Source: Pannonibacter sp. XCT-53 (GTDB lineage Bacteria > Pseudomonadota > Alphaproteobacteria > Rhizobiales > Stappiaceae). From it: DNA of 64,000 bases. Location of the stretch: contig NZ_JAABLQ010000001.1 in assembly GCF_009915765.1 (NCBI RefSeq), forward strand, positions 1,736,001 through 1,800,000, read 5' to 3'. The position numbers and the translations under genes were made by a program. The first letter of the stretch is position 1, and each line of letters starts with the position of its first letter. The notes beneath the pieces are model-generated. The model did not search any database and had not been told where the DNA came from. It saw nothing but the letters and a program-made list of their open reading frames with translations. Below are positions 1-9,385 of this stretch, piece after piece.

Positions 1-1153
1 CTTCGCCATTGCCGCCATCGCCATCGCCACGACGCCGCTGACCGCCCATGTGCCGGCCAGCGTGTTCGGGGCCTGGTACGTGGCGGGACTGGCCGGGCTC
101 GTCGGCATGCGCTTCCTGCTGTCGCGGCTGGTGCGGAGCTGGATGGCCAGCGGCCGGCTCGAGCGCCGGGCGGTGATCGTCGGCGGCGGCACGGCGGCGG
201 CCGATCTCATCCACGAGCTGGAATCGCAGAAGGACAACGACATCCGCATCTGCGGCATCTTTGACGACCGGGCAAACGACCGCTCGCCGGCCGTGGTTGC
301 GGGCTATCCCAAGCTCGGCAACATCGACGCGCTGGTGGAGTTCGCCCGCCGCGCCCGCATCGACATGCTGATCGTCTGCATTCCGCTCAGGGCCGAGAAG
401 CGCGTGCTGGAGCTCCTGCGCAAGCTCTGGGTGCTGCCGATCGACATCCGCCTGTCCGCCCACACCGACAAGATGCGCTTCCGCAGCCGTGGCTCCTCCT
501 TCATCGGCACGGTGCCCTTCGTCGATGTGGTCGAGAAGCCGATCACCGACTGGGACATGGTCGCCAAGCGGGTCTTCGACGTGGTCGTGGCCAGCCTTGC
601 CATCGTCGCGCTTGCCCCGGTGATGCTGGCGACCGCCATCGCCATCCGGCTCGACAGCAAGGGACCGGTGCTGTTCCGCCAGAAGCGCTATGGCTTCAAC
701 AACGAGATCATCGACGTCCTGAAGTTCCGCTCGATGTATCACGACATGGCAGACCCGGCGGCAAAGAAGGTCGTCACCAAGGGCGACCCGCGCGTCACCA
801 AGGTCGGCCGCTTCATCCGCCGCACCTCCATCGACGAGCTGCCGCAGCTCTTCAACGTGCTGGCCGGCACCCTGTCGCTGGTGGGCCCGCGGCCGCATGC
901 GGTCAACGCCCACACCAATGACCAGACCTGGGACGAGGTGGTCTACGGCTACTTCGCCCGCCACAAGGTCAAGCCCGGCGTCACCGGCTGGGCCCAGATC
1001 AACGGCTGGCGCGGCGAGGTCGACACCCAGGAAAAGATCCAGAAGCGCGTCGAGTTCGACCTTTACTACATCGAGAACTGGTCCATCCTGTTCGACATCA
1101 AGATCCTCGCGCTCACGCCGGTGCGCCTCCTCAACACGGAGAACGCGTATTGA
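1..1153 (+). CDS. Exopolysaccharide polyprenyl glycosylphosphotransferase, 5' end outside window
   Basis: Likely transfers a hexose-1-phosphate to undecaprenyl phosphate at the inner membrane, the first step of exopolysaccharide or O-antigen repeat assembly. The frame is open to the window edge and the residues before the internal GTG at 50 are hydrophobic, so the N-terminal membrane part starts upstream. A Rossmann-like section (VIVGGGTAAADL) is followed by a membrane segment and a C-terminal sugar transferase domain with GPVLFRQKRYG, KFRSM, SIDELPQLFNVL and SLVGPRP. This WcaJ/CpsE-like architecture is well known, but the sugar cannot be read from sequence. It overlaps the next gene by 4 bp (TTGA). 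Confidence 0.9.
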   Translation, partial: FAIAAIAIATTPLTAHVPASVFGAWYVAGLAGLVGMRFLLSRLVRSWMASGRLERRAVIVGGGTAAADLIHELESQKDNDIRICGIFDDRANDRSPAVVAGYPKLGNIDALVEFARRARIDMLIVCIPLRAEKRVLELLRKLWVLPIDIRLSAHTDKMRFRSRGSSFIGTVPFVDVVEKPITDWDMVAKRVFDVVVASLAIVALAPVMLATAIAIRLDSKGPVLFRQKRYGFNNEIIDVLKFRSMYHDMADPAAKKVVTKGDPRVTKVGRFIRRTSIDELPQLFNVLAGTLSLVGPRPHAVNAHTNDQTWDEVVYGYFARHKVKPGVTGWAQINGWRGEVDTQEKIQKRVEFDLYYIENWSILFDIKILALTPVRLLNTENAY

Positions 1154-2463
1154 GCCAGTCGCTCACAGTCCCCGCGTCCGACGGGCTCCTGCGCGGGCGG
1201 CTCGTGCCCGTCAGCCGCCTTGGGGACGCGGCGCTGTGGCTGGCGGTGTTCCTTGGCGGCTTCGTGATCGCCGAACCGGCGCCCTACGAGCTGCTGATGG
1301 CGGTGCTGCTGGCGGTCTGGCTGTTCGCCGGGCTGAAGTTCCGCCGCGAGATCGGGCCGCTGATCGTGCTGCTGCTGATGTTCATGGCTGGCGGCATCAT
1401 GGCGGTTCCCTTCGCCCGTGACCTGCCCTCCGGCACCATGCACATGGCCGTGTCCGCCTTCCTGGCGGCCACCGCCATGTTCTATGCCGCGCTGATCACC
1501 GAGCGGCCGGATCGCATCCACATCATCGAACGGGCCTACATCGCCAGCGCCTTCTTCTGCGCCATCCTCGGCATTGTCGGCTTCTTCAACCTGTTTCCCG
1601 GTGCCGAGGTCTTCACCCTGAACGACCGTGCCAAGGGCACGTTCCAGGATCCGAACGTGTTCGGTCCGTTCCTGCTGCTGCCGGCGCTGCTGCTGATGCG
1701 GCGGGTGATGACGGGGCCAATGCGCACATGGGGGGCGACCCTGATCGTGCTGCCGGTGCTGATCCTCGGCGTGTTCCTGTCCTTCTCGCGCGGCGCCTGG
1801 GGCATGCTCGCGGTCGCCGGTCTCATCGTCTACCTGCTGGTGCTGATCAACGAGCAGCGCGCCGACAGGCGGCTCAGGCTCGTGCTGCTGGCCGTCGGCG
1901 GCGTCGTGGCCGTGATGGCGCTTCTGCTCGTTGCCCTGTCGATCGACCAGGTCGCCGACATGTTCGAGCAGCGCGCCAAGCTGGTGCAGCCCTATGACGG
2001 CGCCCGGCTCGGCCGCTTCGCCCGCTACAGTCTCGGCTTCGAGATGGCCATGGAACGGCCGCTCGGCCTCGGGCCGCTTGAGTTCAACAAGTACTTTCCC
2101 GAGGACGAGCACAACGTCTACATGAAGGCGTTCACCGCCTACGGCTGGCTCGGCGGCATTGCCTGGCCCGTGCTGATGATCTGGACGCTGGTGGCGCTCG
2201 GCCGGCAGATGTTCCGCAACCACCCCTGGTCCTATTTCGCCCAGTGCCTGTTTGCCGTGCTGATCGCGCATATCCTGGTCGGCATCGTCATCGACATCGA
2301 CCGCTGGCGCCACCTCTACCTGCTGCTCGGCCTGTCCTGGGGACTGATCGCGGCCTCCCGGCTCAGCGACCGGCGGCTCGGCATCGGCCTGAAGCCTGCC
2401 TCCGCTGCGGTCCCTGCCCGAGCGCCTGCGGCGCCTGCGGCACGGGCTCCGGCTCGCCCCTGA
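1150..2463 (+). CDS. O-antigen ligase / polysaccharide polymerase family membrane protein
   Basis: A 437-residue protein with about ten hydrophobic segments. A large loop near the C-terminal third carries DEHNVYMKAFTAYGWLG, typical of the Wzy/WaaL (O-antigen ligase, PF04932) superfamily. FSRGAWG lies before it, as is usual in the family. It would act in the inner membrane, polymerising or ligating lipid-linked glycan made with the preceding transferase. The start is a TTG overlapping the upstream stop (TTGA), so the two are translationally coupled. Ligase and polymerase cannot be told apart by sequence alone. The C-terminus is Ala/Pro-rich and probably disordered. Confidence 0.82.
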   Translation: MSQSLTVPASDGLLRGRLVPVSRLGDAALWLAVFLGGFVIAEPAPYELLMAVLLAVWLFAGLKFRREIGPLIVLLLMFMAGGIMAVPFARDLPSGTMHMAVSAFLAATAMFYAALITERPDRIHIIERAYIASAFFCAILGIVGFFNLFPGAEVFTLNDRAKGTFQDPNVFGPFLLLPALLLMRRVMTGPMRTWGATLIVLPVLILGVFLSFSRGAWGMLAVAGLIVYLLVLINEQRADRRLRLVLLAVGGVVAVMALLLVALSIDQVADMFEQRAKLVQPYDGARLGRFARYSLGFEMAMERPLGLGPLEFNKYFPEDEHNVYMKAFTAYGWLGGIAWPVLMIWTLVALGRQMFRNHPWSYFAQCLFAVLIAHILVGIVIDIDRWRHLYLLLGLSWGLIAASRLSDRRLGIGLKPASAAVPARAPAAPAARAPARP

Positions 2464-2603
2464 GCCCCGGGGCCGCCCCCTGCCCCGTCCGCCCGCAACC
2501 GGGGCCACAGGCCCGCCTCAAGGGCCAGCATCGCCGGAAGGCAGCAGGCGCAAGGCGGCACCCTGTCTCCGCTCCCTGCCGCAGAGGCGTGCAGGACAGG
2601 CCG

Positions 2604-2691
2604 TTTCGGACGCACCGGTTTTGGGGAGCGCCATCTTTCGGACGCACCGATTTCCAGAAGCCAGAATTTTCGGAAAACAGAATTTTCGGAA
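2604..2691. repeat. Two pairs of short direct repeats beside tRNA-Pro
   Basis: The 14-mer TTTCGGACGCACCG occurs at 2604-2617 and 2636-2649. The 14-mer CAGAATTTTCGGAA occurs at 2662-2675 and 2678-2691, 16 bp apart. They lie in the gap between the O-antigen gene and tRNA-Pro, on the 3' side of the tRNA. No integrase or other mobile-element gene is nearby, and the function is unknown. Confidence 0.75.
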
Positions 2692-2743
2692 GGAAGAGCC
2701 TCGGTCCACCACCGCGAGCGGTTGGGGGAAGATGGCCGAGAAA

Positions 2744-2820
<77 letters not shown>

Positions 2821-2989
2821 ACTGCGCCCTCTCTAGCCGCTTCGCTTGCCCGGCGCAAGGCCTCCCGCACGGGGCTTGCGAAACAACGCACAGCTCAGCG
2901 GCCAAGCCGTTGGACCGGATCAGATTTTCCGGCAGGAGCGGTCGTGGGCTGCCCTGGCCGGCGACAGGGCCCGGGGCGCCGGACCGCGC

Positions 2990-3640
2990 CTAGCGGGCCT
3001 GATCGAGCAGGCGCTTGCACTCCAGCAGCTCGAACAGCGTCGCCTGCAGCTTGCGCACGTCATCCTTCGACAGCGCGCCCGAGCCGCCCGCCTGTCCCTC
3101 CGCCTTGTCGCCACGGAACCGGTCCATGAAGCGGAAACCGCCGCGGTGCTGGCTGTTTCCGGGTGCGCGCGGGTCGTCGTCAGAGAGCAGGCCCTTGGGC
3201 AGCACCTCGCTCGGCAGTCCGTGACCGGCGTCGCTGCGGGTCGAGACCGGCTCGCTCACCACGGTGCGGCGCGGCGGCGGGGTCAGCTGCGGCGGCGTGT
3301 CGTCGTCCTCGTCCTCCAGATCCATGCGCACGGCCGCGGCCAGCGGAATGGCATCCTCGCGCCAGATCTGCATGACGAAGCGCGGCCCCTGCTCCTTCAG
3401 GATGCGCTGCACGCCCTTGATGGTGTAGCCTTCCCCGTAGAGCAGATGGCGGATGCCGCGCAAAAGCTCCACATCGTCGGGGCGGTAATAGCGCCGGCCC
3501 CCGCCGCGCTTCAGCGGCTTGATCTGGGTGAACCGGGTTTCCCAGAAGCGCAGCACGTGCTGCGGCAGGTCGAGATCCTCGGCCACTTCGCTGATGGTGC
3601 GGAACGCATCAGGGCTTTTCTCAAGCGACATCGACGTCAT
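2990..3640 (-). CDS. MerR-family transcriptional regulator
   Basis: A 216-residue protein with an N-terminal MerR winged helix (about residues 13-85): [25 protein letters not shown], then [23 protein letters not shown]. The C-terminal half is charged and low in complexity, with no metal-binding cysteine cluster, so it is not a classical metal sensor. In many alphaproteobacteria a MerR protein of this type follows ihfA; here 0.9 kb of repetitive DNA separates them. Its ligand and targets are unknown. Confidence 0.9.
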   Translation of the reverse strand: MTSMSLEKSPDAFRTISEVAEDLDLPQHVLRFWETRFTQIKPLKRGGGRRYYRPDDVELLRGIRHLLYGEGYTIKGVQRILKEQGPRFVMQIWREDAIPLAAAVRMDLEDEDDDTPPQLTPPPRRTVVSEPVSTRSDAGHGLPSEVLPKGLLSDDDPRAPGNSQHRGGFRFMDRFRGDKAEGQAGGSGALSKDDVRKLQATLFELLECKRLLDQAR

Positions 3641-3752
3641 CTCTCCCCGGCCAGGCCGGTTTCTTCATGTCAGGTTGGCAGCGCCGGCCCCGTCCCGGGA
3701 CCTGCCGCCGCCCGATCGCCACCACAGAGACCCTGATCGGGCACCCTGCTTC

Positions 3753-3865
3753 GGCACACTGTTCAGACGCCCTGCTCGGCACACTGCTCAGGCACACTGC
3801 TCAGGCACGCCGCTCAGGCACGCCGCTCGGGCACACGGCTTGGGCATCCCGCTCAGACACCCCGC
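3753..3865. repeat. 13-bp degenerate tandem array, about 9 units
   Basis: Successive units of form GGCACACTGCTCA, GGCACACTGCTCA, GGCACGCCGCTCA, GGCACGCCGCTCG, GGCACACGGCTTG and GGCATCCCGCTCA begin at 3778, 3791, 3804, 3817, 3830 and 3843. More diverged units lie on both sides, one of them 12 bp. It sits just upstream of the MerR gene. Confidence 0.88.
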
Positions 3866-4109
3866 AGAGCCACAGCCTCCAGGCCGCCCGTGCGGCCAGC
3901 CCCGCCCGGACGCCAGCCCCGCCGCCGGCCCATGCAGGGACCCGAGAGGCGAGCCCTCCGGCGATGCGAGGGCGAACCGTCAGGCCAGACCGCTCCCCAG
4001 CACCAGACACTGGCCCCGCACACTGGTCCTGCAAGGGCATTCCTGCCAACCGGACCGGTCACCCGCGGCCGCGCTCAGGCGATCCTGCCAGCGCTCCCCG
4101 TCCGACCTT

Positions 4110-4174
4110 CCTGCCAGAACTGCGTGCCAGAGCTTCCTGCCAGACCTGCGTGCCAGAGCTGCCTGCCAGAACTG
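4110..4174. repeat. 13-bp tandem array, 5 units, CTGCCAGA core
   Basis: Five consecutive 13-mers alternate between CCTGCCAGAACTG and CGTGCCAGAGCTT types at 4110, 4123, 4136, 4149 and 4162. The alternation suggests that a 26-bp dimer was amplified. Confidence 0.9.
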
Positions 4175-4214
4175 GCAATCGCCACTCCCGGTCACGGACA
4201 GCGAGCAGCCCGAC

Positions 4215-4357
4215 CCGCCAGACTGGCCTGCCAGACCACAGCGCCACACGGCACCGCCAGACAAAACCGCCAGACCTCAGCGCCAGACCTCAGCGCCAGA
4301 CCTCAGCACCAGACCGCACCGCAAGACCCCACGGCCAGAGGCCGCCACCAGACCTGG
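4215..4357. repeat. 13-bp tandem array, 11 units, CGCCAGACC core
   Basis: Eleven uninterrupted 13-mers start at 4215 and every 13 bp to 4345. The best-preserved are CCGCCAGACCTCA (4267), GCGCCAGACCTCA (4280) and GCGCCAGACCTCA (4293). The outer units diverge progressively, as expected of an old array with recent internal duplication. Confidence 0.92.
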
Positions 4358-4547
4358 CCGGCCGGCGTGACGCTCCCTCCCACCGCCGGAGGCGAAAGGC
4401 CTGGACCACAGGCGGACGGCCAGCATCCCTTTACGCCCTGCCGTGCATCTGCCACAGACCGGAGCGGGACCAGTCCTGCTCCAACGACGTCAAGCCACCG
4501 GAGGCGACGCCCGCCGGTGGCCCGCAGCCTCTGCCCGAAGCAGCGCC

Positions 4548-4865
4548 TCAGTCGTCCTTGCCGTCCCCGGTCAGCGTCTCGTTGATCTTCTGCTTGAGGA
4601 TGTTGCTCGGCTTGAAGACCATCACGCGGCGCGGCGAGATCGGCACCTCTTCGCCCGTCTTGGGGTTGCGCCCGATGCGCTCCCCCTTCGAGCGGACGAC
4701 GAAGGATCCGAACGATGACAGTTTCACGGATTCGCCGGTGACAAGGCAATCGGATATCTCGTCGAGAACCCGTTCCACCAGCTCGGCGGATTCGGTTCTC
4801 GACAGACCGACCTTTTGGTAGACGGCTTCGCAAAGGTCGGCGCGCGTCACGGTCCTGCTGCCCAT
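4548..4865 (-). CDS. ihfA: Integration host factor subunit alpha
   Basis: A 105-residue histone-like DNA-bending protein that pairs with IHF-beta, encoded elsewhere. The whole chain matches the HU/IHF fold: [17 protein letters not shown] at the start, then the beta-arm region [24 protein letters not shown] and [14 protein letters not shown]. An in-frame ATG lies upstream at 4922, but the ATG at 4865 is preceded by a strong ribosome-binding site (AGGAGGGGG) and gives the normal IHF-alpha length. The gene follows fabH in the same direction. Confidence 0.95.
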   Translation of the reverse strand: MGSRTVTRADLCEAVYQKVGLSRTESAELVERVLDEISDCLVTGESVKLSSFGSFVVRSKGERIGRNPKTGEEVPISPRRVMVFKPSNILKQKINETLTGDGKDD

Positions 4866-5144
4866 GCCCCCTCCTAGCCCCAAATCAGCCGCGGCACATC
4901 GATCCAGCTGATTTTGCTGCAAAACTTCTGTTGCGGTCTACGGTATTGTGTCCGGTCCCGGCGGTCAACCCGGTCCGTTCAGCCCGGCTTTCACGCTTGC
5001 GGCAGAAGTGACCTGCAATCCTGACCGGCTGCTGCAGCGCACAAGGCGGCTGCGCGCCCGGGCGATCGCATGACGTCAGGTCTCGGGAGACGGGATCGGG
5101 GCTGCCGCAAGCGGCCGGGAATGCCGGCCGCGCGAGGCGCAAGC

Positions 5145-6122
5145 CTACCAGCGCAAGAGCACCGAGCCCCAGGTGAAGCCGCCGCCCATGGCTTCCAGCA
5201 TGACGAGATCGCCCTGCTTGATGCGGCCGTCACGCACCGCCGTGTCGAGCGCCAGCGGGATGCTCGCCGCCGAGGTGTTGCCATGCTGGTCGACCGTGGT
5301 CACGACCTTGTCCGGCGCGATGCCGAGCTTCTTGGCGCTGGCATCGATGATGCGCTTGTTGGCCTGGTGCGGCACGAACCAGTCGAGGTCGTCCGACCCG
5401 AGGCCGGTGGCCGTGTAGGCATCCTCGATCACGTCGGTGATCATGCCGACGGCGTGCTTGAAGACTTCCTTGCCTTCCATCCGCAGATGACCGACCGTCT
5501 TGGTCGAGGACGGACCGCCGTCGACGAAGAGCTTGGACTTGTGGCTGCCGTCGGAGCGCAGATGCGTCGTCAGCACGCCCCGGTCCGCCACGGTGCCGGC
5601 CGCCTCGCGGGCCTCCAGCACGATGGCGCCGGCGCCGTCGCCGAACAGCACGCAGGTGGTCCGGTCCTCCCAGTCGAGGATGCGCGAGAAGGTCTCCGCG
5701 CCGATCACCAGCGCGCGACGGGCCTGACCGGCCTTGAGGAAATTGTCGGCCGTTGCCGTGGCAAAGACGAAACCGGAACACACCGCGTGCACGTCGAAGG
5801 CAAAGCCGTGGTGCATGCCCAGCTCGTTCTGCACCGTCACGGCGGTCGCCGGGAAGGTGTTGTCCGGGGTCGCGGTCGCCAGGACGATCATGTCGATGTC
5901 CTTCGGCTCGAGGCCGGCGCTGTCGAGCGCGCGGCGGGCCGCCTTGACCGCCAGATGCGACGTGAACTCGCCCTCGGAGGCGATGTGACGCTTGCGGATG
6001 CCGGTGCGCTGGACGATCCAGTCATCGCTGGTGTCGACCATGGTCGCCAGCTGGTCATTGGTCAGGAAGTTCTCGGGCAGATAGCTGCCACAGCCGAGAA
6101 CGGTCGAACGGAGCAGGCTCAC
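5145..6122 (-). CDS. fabH: Beta-ketoacyl-ACP synthase III
   Basis: Condenses acetyl-CoA with malonyl-ACP to start type II fatty acid synthesis in the cytoplasm. The 325-residue length is typical. The catalytic triad is visible as Cys115 (HAVCSGF), His252 (VPHQANKR) and Asn282 (QHGNTSAAS). The start is a GTG overlapping the plsX stop by 4 bp (GTGA), so the pair is translationally coupled, a common arrangement. Confidence 0.97.
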   Translation of the reverse strand: MSLLRSTVLGCGSYLPENFLTNDQLATMVDTSDDWIVQRTGIRKRHIASEGEFTSHLAVKAARRALDSAGLEPKDIDMIVLATATPDNTFPATAVTVQNELGMHHGFAFDVHAVCSGFVFATATADNFLKAGQARRALVIGAETFSRILDWEDRTTCVLFGDGAGAIVLEAREAAGTVADRGVLTTHLRSDGSHKSKLFVDGGPSSTKTVGHLRMEGKEVFKHAVGMITDVIEDAYTATGLGSDDLDWFVPHQANKRIIDASAKKLGIAPDKVVTTVDQHGNTSAASIPLALDTAVRDGRIKQGDLVMLEAMGGGFTWGSVLLRW

Positions 6123-7183
6123 TCGTCACCTTCGGAGTTGTCAGAGGGCACGACATACCGGCCACGATGATAGTGAACCAGGTCCTGTGCGATCTTGTGT
6201 ATGAGTTCGTTACGCACCATGCCATGTGCAAGGGCAATTGCGCTGGCAAATCCCTCCGCATCGGTGCCGCCGTGGCTCTTGATCACCACGCCGTTGAGGC
6301 CGAGGAACACGCCGCCGTTGACCTTGCGCGGATCCATCTTCTCGCGCAGCCGGTCGAAGGCGCCCTTGGCCAGCAGATAGCCGAGCTTGGCCATCCAGGT
6401 GCGCTGCATGGCGGACTTCAGGTAGCCGCCGATCTGCTTGGCGGTGCCTTCGGCGGTCTTCAGCGCGATGTTGCCGGCAAATCCTTCCGTCACCACCACG
6501 TCCACCGTGCCCTTGCCGAGATCGTCGCCTTCGACGAAGCCGGCGTAGGAGAAGGAGCGGAAGGGCACTTCCTTCATGATGCGACCGGCGGTGCGGACCT
6601 CTTCCAGGCCCTTCACTTCCTCGACGCCGATGTTGAGGAGGCCCACGGTCGGCTTCTGCACGCCGAACAGGGCGCGTGCCATGGCACCGCCAAGGATGGC
6701 GAAGTCGATCAGCTGCTGCGCGTCGGCACCGATCGTCGCGCCGACATCCAGCACGACGGATTCCCCGCGCACGGTCGGCCAGATCGCGGCAATCGCCGGG
6801 CGTTCGATGTTGGCCATGGTGCGCAGGCAGAACTTGGACATGGCCATCAGCGCGCCGGTGTTGCCGGCCGAGACGGCGACATCGGCATCGCCCGTCTTCA
6901 CCGCTTCGATGGCCCGCCACATGGACGAGCGCCAGCGGCCCTGACGCAGTGCCTGGCTGGGCTTGGCGTCCATCGCCACGGCCACGTCGCAATGGAAGAA
7001 GGTCGAGGCGTCACGCAGGCGCGGGTATTTGTCCAGAAGCGGCAGAACCACGCGCTCGTTGCCATAAAGCAGGAAGCGGATGTCGGGATGACGCAGCAGC
7101 GCGAGTTCCGCGCCCGGCAGCACCATCTCGGCGCCGGCATCACCGCCCATGACATCGAGTGCAATATGAATGGGTTTCGCCAT
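6119..7183 (-). CDS. plsX: Phosphate acyltransferase PlsX
   Basis: Makes acyl-phosphate from acyl-ACP for PlsY, supplying phospholipid synthesis. The 354-residue protein begins [21 protein letters not shown] and contains [23 protein letters not shown] and [23 protein letters not shown], all typical of PlsX. It lies between the YceD-like gene and fabH in a lipid-synthesis cluster. The start ATG has only a weak ribosome-binding site. Confidence 0.97.
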   Translation of the reverse strand: MAKPIHIALDVMGGDAGAEMVLPGAELALLRHPDIRFLLYGNERVVLPLLDKYPRLRDASTFFHCDVAVAMDAKPSQALRQGRWRSSMWRAIEAVKTGDADVAVSAGNTGALMAMSKFCLRTMANIERPAIAAIWPTVRGESVVLDVGATIGADAQQLIDFAILGGAMARALFGVQKPTVGLLNIGVEEVKGLEEVRTAGRIMKEVPFRSFSYAGFVEGDDLGKGTVDVVVTEGFAGNIALKTAEGTAKQIGGYLKSAMQRTWMAKLGYLLAKGAFDRLREKMDPRKVNGGVFLGLNGVVIKSHGGTDAEGFASAIALAHGMVRNELIHKIAQDLVHYHRGRYVVPSDNSEGDE

Positions 7184-7356
7184 GTGCAGGTTCTTGTTGT
7201 CCTTCTGGATGGCGGGTGAACCGCCCCCCGTGCCTGGTTGCAGCGCCGGACCCTCATGCCCTCGCGCAGCCGGATGCCCGGTGCCCGCGCGGGCCGCAGC
7301 GGTGCGAACATACCGCTTTCGGGCCGTGTGACAACCGTTTTCCGGGCATCCTGACC

Positions 7357-7923
7357 CTATTGGGGATCCTTGTCCTTGAGCTTTTGCAGCACGGCAAAGG
7401 GATTTGGGCGTTCGTCTTCAGAGGGCTCGGCCTCCGGCGGTGCCACATAGTCAAGTTCGGCACCGGGTGCCCGCGGGAACGGGTCGAGAGCCAGCACGAA
7501 CTGCTCGCAGACCAGCGCGCCGAGATCGATGGTGCCGTCGATGATGTCATCGGGCGGCTCGGGCGCATCCAGGTCGATCTCGATCTCGCCGTCGTCGGCA
7601 AGGTCGGGCGCGCGCCGGCCTTCGACCGGGGCCGGATCATAGGCCCGCTCGAACCGGTCGGTCACCGACATCGGCACGGGTTCCAGCGTGACGACGCAGC
7701 GCTGCTGCCCCTGCGCCGTCAGGCTGCCGGTGACATAGACGCCTGCCTTGCGCCAGGGCCGGATCTCCAGCTCCGCCGTCAGGCTGTCCAGCACCTGCAG
7801 CCCGTAGGTCTCGGCCATCCGCGCGAGCGCGGCCGCGTCCGGGGCGAGGGTCACGGTCTGGATCCGGTTGCCGAGGCGCGAGACGTCGAAGCGGTGCGAA
7901 TAGGGAAAATCGGTATCAGACAT
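7357..7923 (-). CDS. YceD/DUF177 family protein
   Basis: A 188-residue acidic protein of the DUF177 family, seen in [10 protein letters not shown] near the start and in [22 protein letters not shown]. In other bacteria family members sit next to rpmF and plsX and have been linked to rRNA/ribosome biogenesis (chloroplast and E. coli homologues). I see no rpmF here. An ATG 12 bp upstream is possible, but the chosen ATG has GGAG at correct spacing. The start overlaps the end of the bc1 chaperone gene by 8 bp. Confidence 0.85.
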   Translation of the reverse strand: MSDTDFPYSHRFDVSRLGNRIQTVTLAPDAAALARMAETYGLQVLDSLTAELEIRPWRKAGVYVTGSLTAQGQQRCVVTLEPVPMSVTDRFERAYDPAPVEGRRAPDLADDGEIEIDLDAPEPPDDIIDGTIDLGALVCEQFVLALDPFPRAPGAELDYVAPPEAEPSEDERPNPFAVLQKLKDKDPQ

Positions 7924-8512
7924 GATTCGCTCCATGCGCGTCCGCGCCGCCTTCTGCCGGGCCCTTGCCGCCTGCAGATGCCGCCTCGCCCGGGGCTGGC
8001 CAGGGCAGACGGGCAGCCAGGATCTCCTTGACGGGCGCTGCCGAAAGCTGCGCGGCCGACTTCACGGCATAGTGAGCCAGCGCCAGAGCCGAGGCCGGGC
8101 TGGAGGCATCGGCAAAGACATTGCGGTCGATGGCGGCCGCCAGCGCATGCACGTCGCCGGCATCGAGGGCTGCGCCATAGGCCGCCGCACGGCCGTAGAA
8201 GGCCTCCGCCATCCGCTTCACCTTTTTCGGTACGGCATTGTCGCTGATGCCCATTTCGCGCAGCGAGCCGTCCATGTCGGCAAAGAAGATGTCGAAGACG
8301 GACTGCGACACGGCGGCCACCTCCTTGCCTTCGCCCTGCAGGCGGCGGAACAGGAGAACCGCATGCAGGATCATCATGTCGAACCTGCCATCGATGGTGT
8401 CCGGCACCCCGAGCCGGGAATAAAGCTCGGGCTGACGGGCCTGGGCCACGATGGCGCCATAAAGCGCGTATTCGGATGGTTGTGTCCGGCGCCGAAACAG
8501 GCCAAAAACCAT
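7916..8512 (-). CDS. Ubiquinol-cytochrome c chaperone (CBP3/UQCC1-like)
   Basis: A 198-residue protein of the ubiquinol-cytochrome c chaperone family, which assists cytochrome b during bc1 complex assembly. The family region spans about residues 30-160: RLGVPDTIDGRFDMMILHAVLLFRRL, then FDIFFADMDGSLREMGISDNAVPKKVKRMAEAFYGR. It is first in a likely run with the YceD-like gene, plsX and fabH. It is divergent from the BamE-like gene across about 130 bp that should hold both promoters. Confidence 0.88.
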   Translation of the reverse strand: MVFGLFRRRTQPSEYALYGAIVAQARQPELYSRLGVPDTIDGRFDMMILHAVLLFRRLQGEGKEVAAVSQSVFDIFFADMDGSLREMGISDNAVPKKVKRMAEAFYGRAAAYGAALDAGDVHALAAAIDRNVFADASSPASALALAHYAVKSAAQLSAAPVKEILAARLPWPAPGEAASAGGKGPAEGGADAHGANHV

Positions 8513-8644
8513 GCCTATCCTTTCGCGATGCGATGAAAGCGGGTGTTGCCTTGTGCCCTAACGCAGGTTACTCGCTTTGCCAAGGAACGAATTGACATAC
8601 GCACCGCGCCAGCGCGCCGGTTCAACGGGGACAGGAACGCAGGA

Positions 8645-9082
8645 ATGAAGACCAAGTCGCATGTGGTGATGCTTCCCATTCTCCTCGGCCTGACCCTTGG
8701 AGGCTGCTTCACCCAGACCTTCAATCATGGCCACACGATCTCGCCGGACATGCTGCAGCAGGTCCAGGTCGGGTCGAGCAAGGAAAATGTCGAGCTGGTG
8801 CTTGGCTCGCCCTCGACGACCTCCGACATCAGCGGCCTCGTCTACTACTACATCTCGCAGGTCTCGCAGACCACCGCCTTCATGGGCAACAAGATCGTCG
8901 AGCAGCGCGTCGTCGCCGTCTACTTCGACGAGGAAGGCTTCGTGAAGGACATTGCCAACTACGGCATGCAGGATGGCAAGGTCTTCGACTTCATCTCGCG
9001 CACGACGCGCACCGGCGGTGCCGACTACGGCTTCATCACCCAGATCCTGCGCGGAGCCACCACCCCGTCGCTGGGCCTGTAA
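8645..9082 (+). CDS. BamE/SmpA/OmlA outer-membrane assembly lipoprotein
   Basis: A 145-residue lipoprotein. The signal peptide ends in the lipobox LTLGGC (Cys21). The SmpA/OmlA fold follows: ISPDMLQQVQVGSSKENVELVLGSPSTTS and VYYYISQ, then EQRVVAVYFDEEGFVKDIANYGM. In the BAM complex BamE stabilises BamA-BamD during beta-barrel insertion. In-frame codons upstream to 8543 do not encode a secretion signal, so the ATG at 8645 (AGGA just upstream) is preferred. Confidence 0.9.
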   Translation: MKTKSHVVMLPILLGLTLGGCFTQTFNHGHTISPDMLQQVQVGSSKENVELVLGSPSTTSDISGLVYYYISQVSQTTAFMGNKIVEQRVVAVYFDEEGFVKDIANYGMQDGKVFDFISRTTRTGGADYGFITQILRGATTPSLGL

Positions 9083-9114
9083 GGCAGCCGCGACTGCACG
9101 TCCTCACGACAGGA

Positions 9115-9136
9115 GGCCCCGGATCACGCCGGGGCT
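9115..9136. terminator. GC-rich hairpin after the BamE-like gene
   Basis: The stem GCCCCGG / CCGGGGC has the loop ATCACG, 32 bp after the BamE-like stop. No U-tract follows. A near copy lies at 9333-9354, and a RIME-like element separates them. Confidence 0.65.
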
Positions 9137-9332
9137 CTGACTGCTGATAAACCTCGACCTCACCGCAGTCATCCCGGCCCAGCTGAGCGTGAGCGAAGCG
9201 CCGAGCCGGGACCGGAGAGTCGAGGCCTATATCTTTCATGAGTTACCATGGGAGAGCACTTGGCTCTCCGGTCCCGGATCTTCGCTGCGCTCTCGTCCCG
9301 GAGGACGCGGGCGCCTGGGTTGAAGGGGGGAA
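9137..9332. repeat. RIME-like palindromic intergenic element, copy 1
   Basis: A 196-bp stretch between the two hairpins. It opens with GACTGCTGATAAACCT (9139-9154). Its 43-bp core at 9169-9211 (TCATCCCGGCCCAGCTGAG onward) matches the reverse complement of 62300-62342 at 42 of 43 positions. GGGACCGGAGAG and CTCTCCGGTCCC form an internal inverted repeat. Rhizobial RIME-type repeats have this style; the exact family needs a genome search. Confidence 0.8.
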
Positions 9333-9354
9333 GGCCCCGGATCGCTCCGGGGCC
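9333..9354. terminator. GC-rich hairpin after hppA
   Basis: A perfect 8-bp stem GGCCCCGG / CCGGGGCC with loop ATCGCT, 31 bp beyond the hppA stop. It is identical at 19 of 22 positions to the hairpin at 9115-9136. Confidence 0.7.
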
Positions 9355-9385
9355 GTCCGCAGGTCACGCAACGTCCGCCCTGCCC

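Larger units (their letters stand above)
3641..4547. other. 907-bp gene-free region between ihfA and the MerR gene
   Basis: No credible gene is seen. The open frames here are Pro/Arg/Gln/Ser-rich translations of tandem repeats whose period is not a multiple of three. Three arrays of about 13 bp fill much of the region and are listed separately. The promoter of the MerR gene, if it has its own, should lie near 3640-3750. Confidence 0.8.

Noticed and set aside
4215..4357. CRISPR array
   Set aside because: The units are contiguous 13-mers with no spacers, and no cas genes are present.
3667..4821. Proline- and glutamine-rich open frames in the ihfA-MerR gap
   Set aside because: They are translations of 13-bp repeats; the repeat period rotates the frame, and the frames run into ihfA.
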